64,000 nucleotides of DNA from Capnocytophaga sp. oral taxon 878 (GTDB lineage Bacteria; Bacteroidota; Bacteroidia; Flavobacteriales; Flavobacteriaceae). Below, piece after piece: positions 36,171 to 48,058 of the stretch. The stretch spans positions 1,446,001 through 1,510,000 of the forward strand of contig NZ_CP027229.1 of the NCBI RefSeq assembly GCF_002999135.1, in the 5' to 3' direction. The first letter of the stretch is position 1; each line of letters starts with the position of its first letter. Both the position numbers and the translations under genes were made by a program. Below the pieces are notes generated by a model that had not been told where the DNA came from, did no database searches, and was given only the letters and a program-made list of their open reading frames with translations.

Positions 36171-36310
36171 TCATCACTCATCCCTCCCCTCTCTTTTGCC
36201 ATCCCTCCTATCCTCCCCCTCCCCTACTACCCCACACCTTTTCTATAGCCTCTCTCCGTCTCCCCCCCTACATCCTCACACCTAAAAAGCATCCCTCACC
36301 TCACTCCCAA
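36171..36310. other. polypyrimidine tract between divergent promoters
   Basis: About 140 bp that is nearly all C and T on the plus strand, with only a handful of G, in an otherwise AT-rich genome; it includes a C7 run near 36262. The minus strand carries closely spaced G4-5 tracts (36207-36235). It lies directly upstream of the minus-strand promoter. A second pyrimidine-rich bit spans 36386-36428. Confidence 0.8.
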
Positions 36311-36334
36311 GATTGCCCAAAACAGCTTATAGCC

Positions 36335-36382
36335 CGAACGAACGAATAACGAAGGATAAACGAACTATAAACGAAGGATAGT
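36335..36382 (-). repeat. TTCGTTTATAG repeat, copy 2 of a dispersed repeat
   Basis: Inverse-oriented copy of the 14008-14051 repeat. Bases 36348-36375 match 14020-14047 exactly over 28 positions. Confidence 0.7.
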
Positions 36383-36442
36383 CTTCAAGCCCTCCCCCTC
36401 TTACCTCTTACCTCCCTTTCTCCTCTTAACTACGAAAAAAAA

Positions 36443-36472
36443 TTGCTAATTAATAAAAAGTTTGTACTTTTG
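36443..36472 (+). promoter_or_regulatory. promoter for the rhodanese-cupin gene
   Basis: TTG at 36443-36445, 19 bp, TACTTTTG at 36465-36472; transcription would begin near 36479, about 50 nt before the ATG. Confidence 0.75.
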
Positions 36473-36527
36473 CACCTATAACAGCAAAACAGGCCAATAT
36501 GCCTCCTTGCTAATCATCTATTTCTAT

Positions 36528-37151
36528 ATGAAACATTCAATTACTATGAGCGCACTCATACTGTGCGTAGTTACCACTAAAGCACAAACTTTAGCCGAGC
36601 GTATCAACGCCAATAACGTAACCCTTGTCGATGTCCGTACCCCCGACGAATACGCCGAAGGTACCGCTCAAGGGGCTATTAACATCCCTCTTCAGGTAAT
36701 GGACACTCAATGGACACAACTAAAAGGGAAAGAAAATATAGTACTCTTCTGCAGGCGTGGGGCACGTGCCGAAAAAGCCAAGGCTATACTCGAAGCCCAC
36801 AATATCAACGCTGTGAACGGACTCACCGTACAGCACGTGCAACATTTACAGAAAACCAACCTGCTAAGTAAGCTCACCTTCTCTACCGAAAAACCTTCTA
36901 CCTACTTCGTAAAAGATGGTCAAGATGTACGCCAAATAGCCATCGCTTTAGGCGAAGGTGCTGTACTTAAAAAACACACTACCGATGTACCCGCTACCCT
37001 TATTGTAACCAAAGGCGAAGTCCGCTTCTTAATTGAAGAAGAAGAAATAATACTAAAAGAATTAGATACTTACCAAATACCTGTCGATATCCCTCACGAA
37101 GTAATAGGAGTAGGGATAGAAAACATATTTATTGTTACCAAAGGGAAATAA
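36528..37151 (+). CDS. exported rhodanese-cupin fusion protein
   Basis: 207 residues from the ATG at 36528. The frame extends to a TTG at 36462, but that lies inside the promoter. A signal-peptide-like N-terminus (MKHSITMSALILCVVTTKAQ) suggests export. A rhodanese domain (about 22-105) contains VTLVDVRTPDEY and the active-site loop FCRRGARA with C75, so it may handle sulfane sulfur. The C-terminal half (about 125-207) is a cupin barrel (VLKKHTTDVPATLIVTKGEVRFLIEEEEI...DIPHEV), with His residues that could bind a metal. Physiological substrate unknown. Confidence 0.8.
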   Translation: MKHSITMSALILCVVTTKAQTLAERINANNVTLVDVRTPDEYAEGTAQGAINIPLQVMDTQWTQLKGKENIVLFCRRGARAEKAKAILEAHNINAVNGLTVQHVQHLQKTNLLSKLTFSTEKPSTYFVKDGQDVRQIAIALGEGAVLKKHTTDVPATLIVTKGEVRFLIEEEEIILKELDTYQIPVDIPHEVIGVGIENIFIVTKGK

Positions 37152-37152
37152 T

Positions 37153-37280
37153 AAAGAGGCTGTCTAAAAAGTTTTGTTTTGTAAGGGCGAATTGCCATTC
37201 GCCCCTACATTTCATTAGATAATCATAAAGCGAACGCCGTGATGCATCATACTTTTGATGATTTTTTAGACAGCCTCTTT
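37153..37280. repeat. MITE-like element with 18-bp perfect terminal inverted repeats
   Basis: AAAGAGGCTGTCTAAAAA (37153-37170) is exactly inverted at 37263-37280. The 128-bp unit has no ORF and contains an inner palindrome (GTAAGGGCGAATTGCC / ATTCGCCCCTAC, 37181-37207). The right end runs into T-rich sequence, so it can also act as the terminator of the rhodanese-cupin gene. Confidence 0.7.
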
Positions 37281-37652
37281 TTTATAAAACAAAACCTTAT
37301 ACTCTTCCTAAAAACTACTAAAACTTTGTGAAAGCGACCCTACCTTTTTTGCTAAATCTTCAATGTTCACGCCCATAACTTGAAAAATTAATAATTTAAC
37401 ACTTCTTTTTTTGTTATATCCTCAATCTTTTAACATTTTAAAGATTGTTTCAATCCTCTATTATTGCAAAACACTGATAACCAGCTTATATTGGTTAAAG
37501 TTTTGTTAAAACATTAGTTTTCCTTGCTTACTTTCAGTTGTTTTTTGTACCTTTACGACACAAAAAGTGATAAATCACAACCAAAAACAATCACTCAGAT
37601 GTATCACTTTTCAAACAACTGATAAATTTAAAAACACTAAAAAGATTGCTTT
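37281..37652. other. leader region of the citrate synthase operon
   Basis: AT-rich 370-bp stretch without ORF or RNA gene. A probable promoter is TTG (37524-37526) with TACCTTTA (37548-37555), spacer 21 bp. Transcription near 37562 would give an untranslated leader of about 90 nt. Confidence 0.5.
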
Positions 37653-41149
<3,497 letters not shown>

Positions 41150-41163
41150 TTATTAATTAAATT

Positions 41164-43431
41164 ATGATTTTTGATATTGAAATGATAAAAAGCCTCTACG
41201 CTCGTATTCCCGAACGCGTAGAGCAGGCAAGACAATTGGTACAAAGACCTCTTACGCTTGCCGAAAAGATACTTTACACACACCTTTGGGACAGACTCCC
41301 CGCACGTGCTTTTGTACGCGGTGAAGATTATGTTGATTTTGCTCCTGACCGCATTGCTTGCCAAGACGCTACTGCCCAAATGGCACTATTGCAGTTTATG
41401 CAAGCAGGCAAAAGCAAAGTGGCTGTACCTACTACCGTACACTGTGACCACCTTATCCAAGCCAAAGTAGGTGCTGCTACCGACCTAAAAGTGGCTAACG
41501 AACAATCAAAAGAAGTTTTTGACTTTCTTTCATCAGTATCTAACAAATACGGCATAGGTTTTTGGAAACCTGGTGCAGGTATCATACACCAGATAGTTTT
41601 AGAAAATTACGCTTTCCCTGGGGGTATGATGATTGGTACCGACTCACATACGGTAAACGCTGGAGGTTTGGGTATGCTTGCCATAGGGGTAGGTGGTGCC
41701 GATGCGGTTGATGTAATGGCGGGTATGCCGTGGGAACTGAAATTCCCTAAGCTGATAGGGGTTAAACTCACAGGAAAGCTAAACGGCTGGACTGCTCCTA
41801 AAGATGTAATTTTAAAAGTTGCCGATATTCTTACCGTAAAAGGAGGTACAGGGGCTATTGTGGAATACTTTGGTGAAGGAGCTAAATCACTATCGTGTAC
41901 TGGTAAAGGGACTATTTGCAATATGGGTGCGGAAATAGGGGCTACTACCTCTACCTTTGGTTATGACGATTCTATGCGCCGATACCTCATTGCTACAGGG
42001 CGTGAAGAAGTTGCCCTTGCTGCCGATGCTATCGCGCCTTACCTCACCGCCGACCCTGAAGTCTATGCCGACCCCGAAAAATATTTCGACCAACTTATAG
42101 AAATAGACCTTTCTACTTTAGAGCCTTATATCAACGGTCCCTTTACCCCCGATAGGGGTACTCCTGTATCCAAAATGAAGGAGGTAGCCCGTGCCAACGA
42201 TTGGCCATTAGAGGTGCAATGGGGGCTCATCGGTTCGTGTACTAACTCCTCCTACGAAGATCTCACCCGCGCAGTTTCGGTGGTAAAACAAGCCTTAGAA
42301 AAGAGAATTACCCCTAAAGCTTCCTTTGGTATCAACCCAGGGTCTGAACAAATACACTATACTACCGAGCGCGACGGCATTATAGACATCTTCGAGCAGT
42401 TGGGTACTCGTGTATTCACCAACGCTTGTGGTCCCTGCATTGGTCAGTGGGACAGAGAAGGCGCCGAAAAGCAAGAGAAAAATACGATTGTACATTCCTT
42501 CAACCGTAACTTCTCCAAACGCGCTGACGGTAACCCTAATACCCACGCCTTTGTAACTTCCCCCGAAATGGTAGCGGCTTTGGCGATTGCTGGTAGGTTA
42601 GACTTCAACCCTATCACCGATACCTTGCTTAACGACCAAGGTGAAGCGGTAAAACTCACTCCTCCTTATGGCGAAGAGTTGCCTTCTAAAGGTTTTGCCG
42701 TTGATGATCCTGGCTATCAGGCTCCCGCCGAAGATGGTAGCAACATCGAGGTGGTGGTATCGCCTACCTCCAACCGCCTCCAACTGCTCACGCCTTTCGC
42801 TCCTTGGGACGGCGAGAATATCACTGGGGCTAAACTCCTCATCAAAGCGCAAGGCAAATGCACCACCGACCATATTTCGATGGCAGGGGCTTGGTTGCGC
42901 TTCCGCGGACATTTGGACAATATTTCCAACAATATGCTCATAGGGGCGGTAAATGCTTTCAACGGTAAAACTAACTCCGTGAAAAACCAACTTACCGGCG
43001 AATACGACGAGGTGCCTAAAGTACAACGCGCTTATAAAGCTACGGGTATCCCTTCTATTGTAGTAGGCGACCACAACTATGGCGAGGGCTCTTCACGTGA
43101 GCACGCTGCTATGGAACCCCGTCATTTGGGCGTGCGTGCGGTATTGGTGAAATCGTTTGCGCGCATTCACGAAACCAACCTTAAAAAACAAGGAATGCTC
43201 GCCCTCACCTTTGCCCACGAAGCCGATTACGACAAAATTCAAGAAGACGACGTAATCAACTTCCTCGATCTCACCGCCTTTGCGCCTGGCACTCCTTTAC
43301 ATTTGGAATTTGTACATAAAGACGGTAGCAAAGATGTGATTACCTGCAATCATACCTACAATGCTCAGCAAATAGGTTGGTTTAAGGCAGGAAGCGCGCT
43401 AAATCAGTTAAAAGATAAAAGTGAAAAGTGA
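41164..43431 (+). CDS. acnA: aconitate hydratase, mitochondrial-type
   Basis: 755-residue aconitase that interconverts citrate and isocitrate with a [4Fe-4S] cluster. The cluster ligands are C359 ([11 protein letters not shown]), C422 and C425 ([10 protein letters not shown]), with the 63-residue spacing of mitochondrial-type aconitases. The swivel domain carries [18 protein letters not shown]. It is the third gene of gltA-icd-acn, so one transcript supplies every enzyme from oxaloacetate to 2-oxoglutarate. The last 88 or so codons are duplicated, with divergence, in the chimera at 45700. No terminator is obvious after the stop. Confidence 0.95.
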   Translation: MIFDIEMIKSLYARIPERVEQARQLVQRPLTLAEKILYTHLWDRLPARAFVRGEDYVDFAPDRIACQDATAQMALLQFMQAGKSKVAVPTTVHCDHLIQAKVGAATDLKVANEQSKEVFDFLSSVSNKYGIGFWKPGAGIIHQIVLENYAFPGGMMIGTDSHTVNAGGLGMLAIGVGGADAVDVMAGMPWELKFPKLIGVKLTGKLNGWTAPKDVILKVADILTVKGGTGAIVEYFGEGAKSLSCTGKGTICNMGAEIGATTSTFGYDDSMRRYLIATGREEVALAADAIAPYLTADPEVYADPEKYFDQLIEIDLSTLEPYINGPFTPDRGTPVSKMKEVARANDWPLEVQWGLIGSCTNSSYEDLTRAVSVVKQALEKRITPKASFGINPGSEQIHYTTERDGIIDIFEQLGTRVFTNACGPCIGQWDREGAEKQEKNTIVHSFNRNFSKRADGNPNTHAFVTSPEMVAALAIAGRLDFNPITDTLLNDQGEAVKLTPPYGEELPSKGFAVDDPGYQAPAEDGSNIEVVVSPTSNRLQLLTPFAPWDGENITGAKLLIKAQGKCTTDHISMAGAWLRFRGHLDNISNNMLIGAVNAFNGKTNSVKNQLTGEYDEVPKVQRAYKATGIPSIVVGDHNYGEGSSREHAAMEPRHLGVRAVLVKSFARIHETNLKKQGMLALTFAHEADYDKIQEDDVINFLDLTAFAPGTPLHLEFVHKDGSKDVITCNHTYNAQQIGWFKAGSALNQLKDKSEK

Positions 43432-43436
43432 AGAGT

Positions 43437-43526
43437 GTCATATCCTGAAATAGGTTTACACTAAAAAACAGGAAAAGATATGACGACAGGAAGAAGAACA
43501 ACAGTTCGGTACAGCGATTGCTTGCA
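43437..43526 (+). pseudogene. possible insertion-sequence 5' remnant
   Basis: Between acn and poxB, a GTCATATC...GATATGAC inverted pair (43437-43444 and 43477-43484) precedes ATGACGACAGG (43480), reading MTTGRRTTVRYSDCLHH. This resembles the start of small IS transposase ORFs, but the homology stops after about 15 codons. Only a tentative call; it may simply be a regulatory palindrome. Confidence 0.25.
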
Positions 43527-43574
43527 TCACAATCCTAACCCCCTAATTTCTGTTCAAAAACGATACATTGGTAT

Positions 43575-43582
43575 TATTTTTG
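43575..43582 (+). promoter_or_regulatory. probable poxB -7 box
   Basis: TATTTTTG fits TAnnTTTG, 34 nt before the poxB ATG. The -33 TTG at the expected spacing is not clear. In the downstream duplicate the same place reads TATTATTG after a deletion of about 15 bp. Confidence 0.45.
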
Positions 43583-43616
43583 CATATCAAAACCCGTCAT
43601 TAATAAAAAAACATAT

Positions 43617-45362
43617 ATGAGCAAAAATGTATCCGACCAATTGGTCGAAATGTTAGTACAAGCAGGCGTAAAAAGAGTCTATGCCATTACCGGTGATAGC
43701 CTCAACCCTGTGAACGACGCTATCCGTCGCGATGGTCGCCTTGAGTGGATACACGTCCGCCACGAGGAATCAGCGGCTTATGCTGCCTCTATGGACGCCG
43801 AACTAAACGGCATAGGCTGTTGTATGGGAAGTTCAGGACCTGGACACGTGCATCTTATCAACGGACTCTACGATGCTAACCGCTCAGGGAACCCCGTAAT
43901 TGCCATTGCCAGCACCTGCGCTACCCATAAATTTGGTACCGATTGGTTCCAAGAAACCAACCCCTTCTTGCTGTTTCAAGATTGCAGTAAATATGTGTAT
44001 GTAGCCAATACCGCCAAGCAATTTACCACAATGATGCAACGCGCCATACAAACGGCTATCAACGAGAAAGGTGTGGCTGTATTAGGACTCCCTGGTGATG
44101 TGGCAGGCGCCGACCTTGAAGAGGTACCTACTGCTACACAAACCTTCTTAGCAAAACCCGTAGTGCGTCCTTCTGATAGTGAGCTTGACAAATTGGCAGC
44201 AGTACTCAACGACAACAAAAACAAGAAAATAGCCCTCTACTGCGGTCACGGCTGTCAGTATGCGGTGAAAGAAGTAGAACAGCTTGCCGAAACCCTTAAA
44301 GCACCTATCGTGGCTTCTTTCCGTGGCAAAATATTCTTCGATCGCACCGATAGCCCTTATATAGCGGGAATGAATGGCTTGCTCGGACACCGTTCAGGTT
44401 ATGATGCTTGCGCCAAAGCCGATGTGCTTGTAATGCTCGGCACCGACTTCCCTTATGCGGAGTTCTTACCTAAGAAAAGCACTATTATCCAAATAGATGA
44501 ACGCCCCGAGATTATCGGTCGTCGTGCCAAAGTAGATTACGGCTTTGCAGGCGATGTGAAAGATACCATTACCGCCTTATTGCCTAAACTCACCCCTCGC
44601 ACCGATGATAGTTTCCTCAAAGAGATTCACAAAGAGTATTTGGAACTCGAAAAATCATTAGATGATTACACCAAAAAGAAAACTGAAGAGAACCAAATAG
44701 ACCCCGAATATGCGGCTAAACTCTTGGATAAATACGCCGCCAACGATGCTATTTTCACCGTAGATACAGGTATGAATGTAGTGTGGGCAGCGCGTTTTAT
44801 CAAAGGTACGGGCAAACGTTACCTCACTGGCTCTTTCAACCACGGTTCTATGGCAAACGCCCTCCCAATGGCAATTGGCGCAGCAGCTTCTTCCAATGGC
44901 AGACAAGTGGTAGCAATGTGTGGTGACGGCGGTCTATCGATGCTCTTGGGCGACTTGGCTACCCTAATGCAATACCAATACCCTGTGAAGATATTTGTGT
45001 TCAACAACCGTTCACTCGCAATGGTAAAACTCGAAATGGAAGTATCGGGCTACCTCGATTGGCAAACCAATATGGTAAACCCGCCTTTTGATAAACTCGC
45101 CGAGTTGATGAACATCAAAGGCTATGAAGTACGCAAAACCGAAGATCTTGAAGCCACTGTAAAAGCAGCTTTCGAGCACGACGGACCTACTTTGGTGAAT
45201 ATCTACACCAATCGCGATACTTTAGCAATGCCCCCTCACATCACTTTTGAACAGATGAAAGGTTTTGCGACCAATATCATCAAAAAAATAGGACAAGGAG
45301 ACTTTGTAGAAGCCAAAGACAGTATTGCCAACAGTATGAAGCACATCAAAGATGTGTTTTAG
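43617..45362 (+). CDS. poxB: pyruvate dehydrogenase (quinone) / pyruvate oxidase, PoxB-type
   Basis: 581-residue thiamine-diphosphate and FAD enzyme that oxidises pyruvate to acetate and CO2, passing electrons to quinone at the membrane. Visible motifs: the N-terminal [17 protein letters not shown] and HVRHEESAAYAA, where E50 or E51 is the ThDP-activating glutamate; a central FAD/Rossmann-like domain (YCGHGCQYAV...APIVASFRGK); and the ThDP-binding MCGDGGLSMLLGDLATLMQYQYPVKIFVFNN. The length is close to E. coli PoxB (572). Acetolactate synthase is less likely because of the SGDSLNP-type start and context. The first 46 codons recur in the chimera at 45700. Confidence 0.9.
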   Translation: MSKNVSDQLVEMLVQAGVKRVYAITGDSLNPVNDAIRRDGRLEWIHVRHEESAAYAASMDAELNGIGCCMGSSGPGHVHLINGLYDANRSGNPVIAIASTCATHKFGTDWFQETNPFLLFQDCSKYVYVANTAKQFTTMMQRAIQTAINEKGVAVLGLPGDVAGADLEEVPTATQTFLAKPVVRPSDSELDKLAAVLNDNKNKKIALYCGHGCQYAVKEVEQLAETLKAPIVASFRGKIFFDRTDSPYIAGMNGLLGHRSGYDACAKADVLVMLGTDFPYAEFLPKKSTIIQIDERPEIIGRRAKVDYGFAGDVKDTITALLPKLTPRTDDSFLKEIHKEYLELEKSLDDYTKKKTEENQIDPEYAAKLLDKYAANDAIFTVDTGMNVVWAARFIKGTGKRYLTGSFNHGSMANALPMAIGAAASSNGRQVVAMCGDGGLSMLLGDLATLMQYQYPVKIFVFNNRSLAMVKLEMEVSGYLDWQTNMVNPPFDKLAELMNIKGYEVRKTEDLEATVKAAFEHDGPTLVNIYTNRDTLAMPPHITFEQMKGFATNIIKKIGQGDFVEAKDSIANSMKHIKDVF

Positions 45363-45381
45363 GAATTAATTTTGATAATAA

Positions 45382-45417
45382 AAAGCTGCTGAGCATCTCG
45401 CTTAGCAGCTTTTTTTG
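45382..45417 (+). terminator. terminator after poxB
   Basis: AAAGCTGCT-G-AGC pairs with GCT-T-AGCAGCTTT around an ATCTC loop, followed by T7. Confidence 0.88.
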
Positions 45418-45699
45418 TTTAATAGGAAAATTATTTAACGTGAGTTCGATTTAAGCAGCAACGAGTCTTTTTAGATCAACAATGTTTTCTTGCAAATTAA
45501 TAGAAGGCTTTTTTGAAAAAATAAAATATTCTCGTAAAATAAAAATATTTCGAAATATATTTTAATAAAAAATAAAACAAAACGAATATTTTTATTATGC
45601 TGCTATATTTACTTCTTATGTTTTAAATCCCCTATCCCCTAATTTCTATTCAAAAACGATACATTGGTATTATTGCTGTCATTAATAAAAAAAACATAT
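45418..45699. other. AT-rich spacer with duplicated poxB leader
   Basis: Very AT-rich 45480-45620 with no ORF. From about 45636 to 45699 it is a copy of the poxB leader (43539-43616), lacking about 15 bp around the -7 box. Confidence 0.6.
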
Positions 45700-46086
45700 A
45701 TGAGCAAAAATGTATCCGACCAATTGGTCGAAATGTTAGTACAAGCAGGCGTAAAAAGAGTCTATGCTATTACTGGCGATAGCCTTAACCCTGTGAACGA
45801 CGCCATCCGTCGCGATGGTCGCCTTGAGTGGATACACGAAACCAACCTTAAAAAACAAGGAATGCTTGCCCTCACCTTTGCCAATGAAGCCGATTACGAC
45901 AAGATTCAAGAAGACGATGTAATCAACTTCCTCGGCCTCACTGCCTTTGCGCCTAGCACTCCTTTACATTTGGAATTTGTACACAAAGACGGCAGTAAAG
46001 ATGTTATATGCTGCAATCACACCTATAATGCCCAGCAAATAGAGTGGTTCAGAGCAGGAAGTGCTTTGAATAAATTAGCAAATTAG
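45700..46086 (+). pseudogene. chimeric ORF: poxB 5' end fused to acn 3' end
   Basis: 128 codons from the ATG at 45700. Residues 1-46 are identical to PoxB 1-46, with five synonymous differences. At the CACG of the 'WIH' codons the sequence switches to the last part of aconitase ([14 protein letters not shown]...[15 protein letters not shown]), with several amino-acid changes and a different last few residues. The fusion is in frame and keeps a copied poxB leader. It lacks both active sites, so it is probably a recombination relic, though the clean reading frame is notable. It has its own terminator. Confidence 0.9.
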
Positions 46087-46098
46087 AGAATTAGCAAA

Positions 46099-46146
46099 AA
46101 AAATATTGCCAGAGCTACTTACGTAGTTTTGGCAATATTTTTTATA
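46099..46146 (+). terminator. terminator after the chimera
   Basis: 13-bp stem (AAAAATATTGCCA and complement, 46099-46111 with 46130-46142), with an inner CTAC/GTAG pair, then T-rich tail. Confidence 0.8.
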
Positions 46147-46272
46147 AAAAATTGAAACTACTTTTATAATATATTCAAAATAAAGAAGATACAGGAATTA
46201 CAATAAGAGTAGGTAACGATTTAGTAATGGTTCTTATTTCATTTGATTATACCTATTTTCTCAGTAACTTCT

Positions 46273-46328
46273 GGGTGCAAAGGTACAACATCTTGACAAT
46301 ATAAACAAAAAATTTTACCTTTGCACCC
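46273..46328. promoter_or_regulatory. facing promoters inside a 13-bp inverted repeat
   Basis: GGGTGCAAAGGTA (46273-46285) and TACCTTTGCACCC (46316-46328) are exact inverses. Each contains a TACCTTTG -7 box pointing outward, and TTG -33 elements lie inside, about 20 bp away (plus strand 46293-46295). This is a divergent promoter pair. The plus-strand start would fall at about 46330. Confidence 0.6.
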
Positions 46329-46386
46329 GCAAACGTGCGCTGCTGCATAGGCTTCTGTAGAAGCCTATGCAGCAGCGCACGTTTGC
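46329..46386. repeat. perfect 27-bp inverted repeat with 4-nt loop
   Basis: Left arm 46329-46355, loop TGTA, right arm 46360-46386, with no mismatch and more GC than its surroundings. No T-run follows, so it is not a plain terminator. It would form the very 5' end of the plus-strand transcript leading to rteC. Confidence 0.92.
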
Positions 46387-46506
46387 GTGGAGCTAATTGT
46401 AAATCTCCTGCAAACCAACTGTTTAAAAAATGAAGATTTTTTTTAGTTTGCGTATATCATTGTTTTTTTGTAATATAGCGCAATAAATCATTTAAATAAT
46501 TAATTT

Positions 46507-47332
46507 ATGTTTCAACAAATTTTGAATCAGTTGGCTGTAAGAGAACGCCAAACCACGCTGGAAGGATCCGCCGTGATTAAAGAATCTTTAGAAATGGTAC
46601 AATTCCTAAAAGACCTCTTAAAGAAGGCTAAGGAAGAGGTACAGCAACGAGGTTTTACGGACCAAGCAGAAGAGATACATTTCTTCCGCAAAGTACAACC
46701 TCAAATTGTTAGCAGACTCATTTTCTATAATGAGATCTACCAGATAGAAAGTAAAGCAACTTTACTCTCTACTGAGGCTGCTAAAAAGTTTCTAAAAGAC
46801 AAAGAAGCCCAATGGTTTAAAGAGTCAGAGACTTTAGAAGCAACCGATTTCTTCAGCTACATTGCTTTAGGAAGAACCAATCGTGATGTAGAGTATTTTA
46901 CTCGCAATTACGACTACCTTCCTCAAAGCAATGAGGGGTATTTGTTTTCTTTTGATGGAGCCTTTTCTACTTTTCGTAGCTTTGAAGTTGCTAAGATAGG
47001 GGCTGCCAAGGAACTCTCCGATTATCTTTTTTTTTCGTACTGAAGTTAAAGAAGAAAAACTACTTTTAGAAGCACTAAATCTTCAGTGGACAGGCAAAAA
47101 AAGCCAACTAGTAGAACTCATCTATGGATTACATTCTGTTGGATGTATCTCTTATGGAAAACTCCCTATTAGTCAGATTACCAAAGTCTTTGAGAAGCTC
47201 TTTAAGGTAGAATTAGCAGAGCAGTACCATGTTTTCCATCGTATGAAAGGACGTTCAAAAAGTCTCACCCCTTTCCTTGATGAAGTAAAAGCCTCTTTAC
47301 TGGTTTATATAAACAACTCCGACCAAAAGTAG
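46507..47332 (+). pseudogene. rteC: RteC-family regulator, frameshifted in a T9 tract
   Basis: RteC (PF09357) controls excision of CTnDOT-type conjugative transposons. The first frame gives 178 residues (HFFRKVQPQIVSRLIFYNEIYQIE, YFTRNYDYL, FSFDGAFSTFRSFEVAKIGAAKELSDYLFF) and stops at 47041. Removing one T from the run at 47027-47035 restores FFRTEVKEEKLLLEALNLQWTGKKSQLVELIYGLHSVG... to the TAG at 47330, giving a normal-length protein of about 275 residues. So this is a single-base disruption, a slippage switch, or a sequencing error. A terminator lies about 50 bp downstream. Confidence 0.85.
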
Positions 47333-47383
47333 TTTTGCTAACTTCAAATAAAAACGTTTAAACATTATTTAATCAGTTTTTTA

Positions 47384-47408
47384 GGGAAATAGACAGTTTC
47401 CCTTTTTT
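47384..47408 (+). terminator. terminator after rteC
   Basis: GGGAAA (47384-47389) pairs with TTTCCC (47397-47402), followed by T6. Confidence 0.65.
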
Positions 47409-47719
47409 AGGGAGAAGGATTTATAATCAAATATTATATTCATTATTTTCAATTTAACTCTTCTATAGAAACTCCCTACACACACTTTTTCCTCTATTTC
47501 TGAAAAAAAGCCCATTATAGCCCATTGGCATTTTTTAGACATTTCTTCCTATAAACATCTCTAATATCTTCCAAAACACCTATTAATCTCTTTATAATCA
47601 ACGTAATAAATAAAAATCACTTCAACTGCGTTAAAATGCACATTTCAATGGGTAGTACTTGGCAGTTTATGTTTTGTATTTGTCAGAACTTTGCCGCCGA
47701 GAATTTAATCCTATACGTA
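47409..47719. other. upstream region of the excision/replication-like operon
   Basis: 310 bp without a gene. It contains a direct repeat AGCCCATT at 47509-47516 and 47519-47526, one helical turn apart, a candidate regulator site. No convincing TAnnTTTG box was found before 47720, so the promoter may need an activator. Confidence 0.4.
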
Positions 47720-48058
47720 ATGAATTTAATCACCATTGAAGAATCCGCTTGGAAAGCCCTTATGGAGCAACTCCAAAGCATTGAAAATCGACTCAAGCAA
47801 GAGCCTATTGAGTGGGATAGTTTGTGGCTTAACCAAAAAGAAATTTGTCAATATCTCCACCTAAGTGAGAAAACCCTATGGCGAATGCGCAAACGCAATG
47901 AAATCACCTACTCCAAAATCTATGGACAATATTTCTATACCTTGGGAAGCATTCGCAAACTCCTTATCAGTCAATCGGTAGAAAACACTGAAAGCTACCT
48001 GCAATCCCTCACTCAAAAAGCCAAAGGTTATGTTGAAAAAGCAAGATATTTTAAGTAG
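47720..48058 (+). CDS. helix-turn-helix excisionase-like protein
   Basis: 112 residues from the ATG at 47720; the frame is open back to 47636, but the MNLITIEESAWKALMEQLQSIENRL start is typical of this family. The C-terminal half is a MerR/Xis-type winged helix (WLNQKEICQYLHLSEKTLWRMRKRNEITYSKIYGQYFYTLGSIRKLL). Such small proteins accompany Bacteroides conjugative transposons, where Xis2c and Xis2d direct excision. It overlaps the primase-helicase gene by 29 nt, so the two are translationally coupled. Confidence 0.8.
   Translation: MNLITIEESAWKALMEQLQSIENRLKQEPIEWDSLWLNQKEICQYLHLSEKTLWRMRKRNEITYSKIYGQYFYTLGSIRKLLISQSVENTESYLQSLTQKAKGYVEKARYFK

Noticed and set aside
46329..46386. The 27-bp inverted repeat as a simple terminator
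   Set aside because: No T-tract follows on either side, and a terminator for the chimera already exists at 46099-46146.
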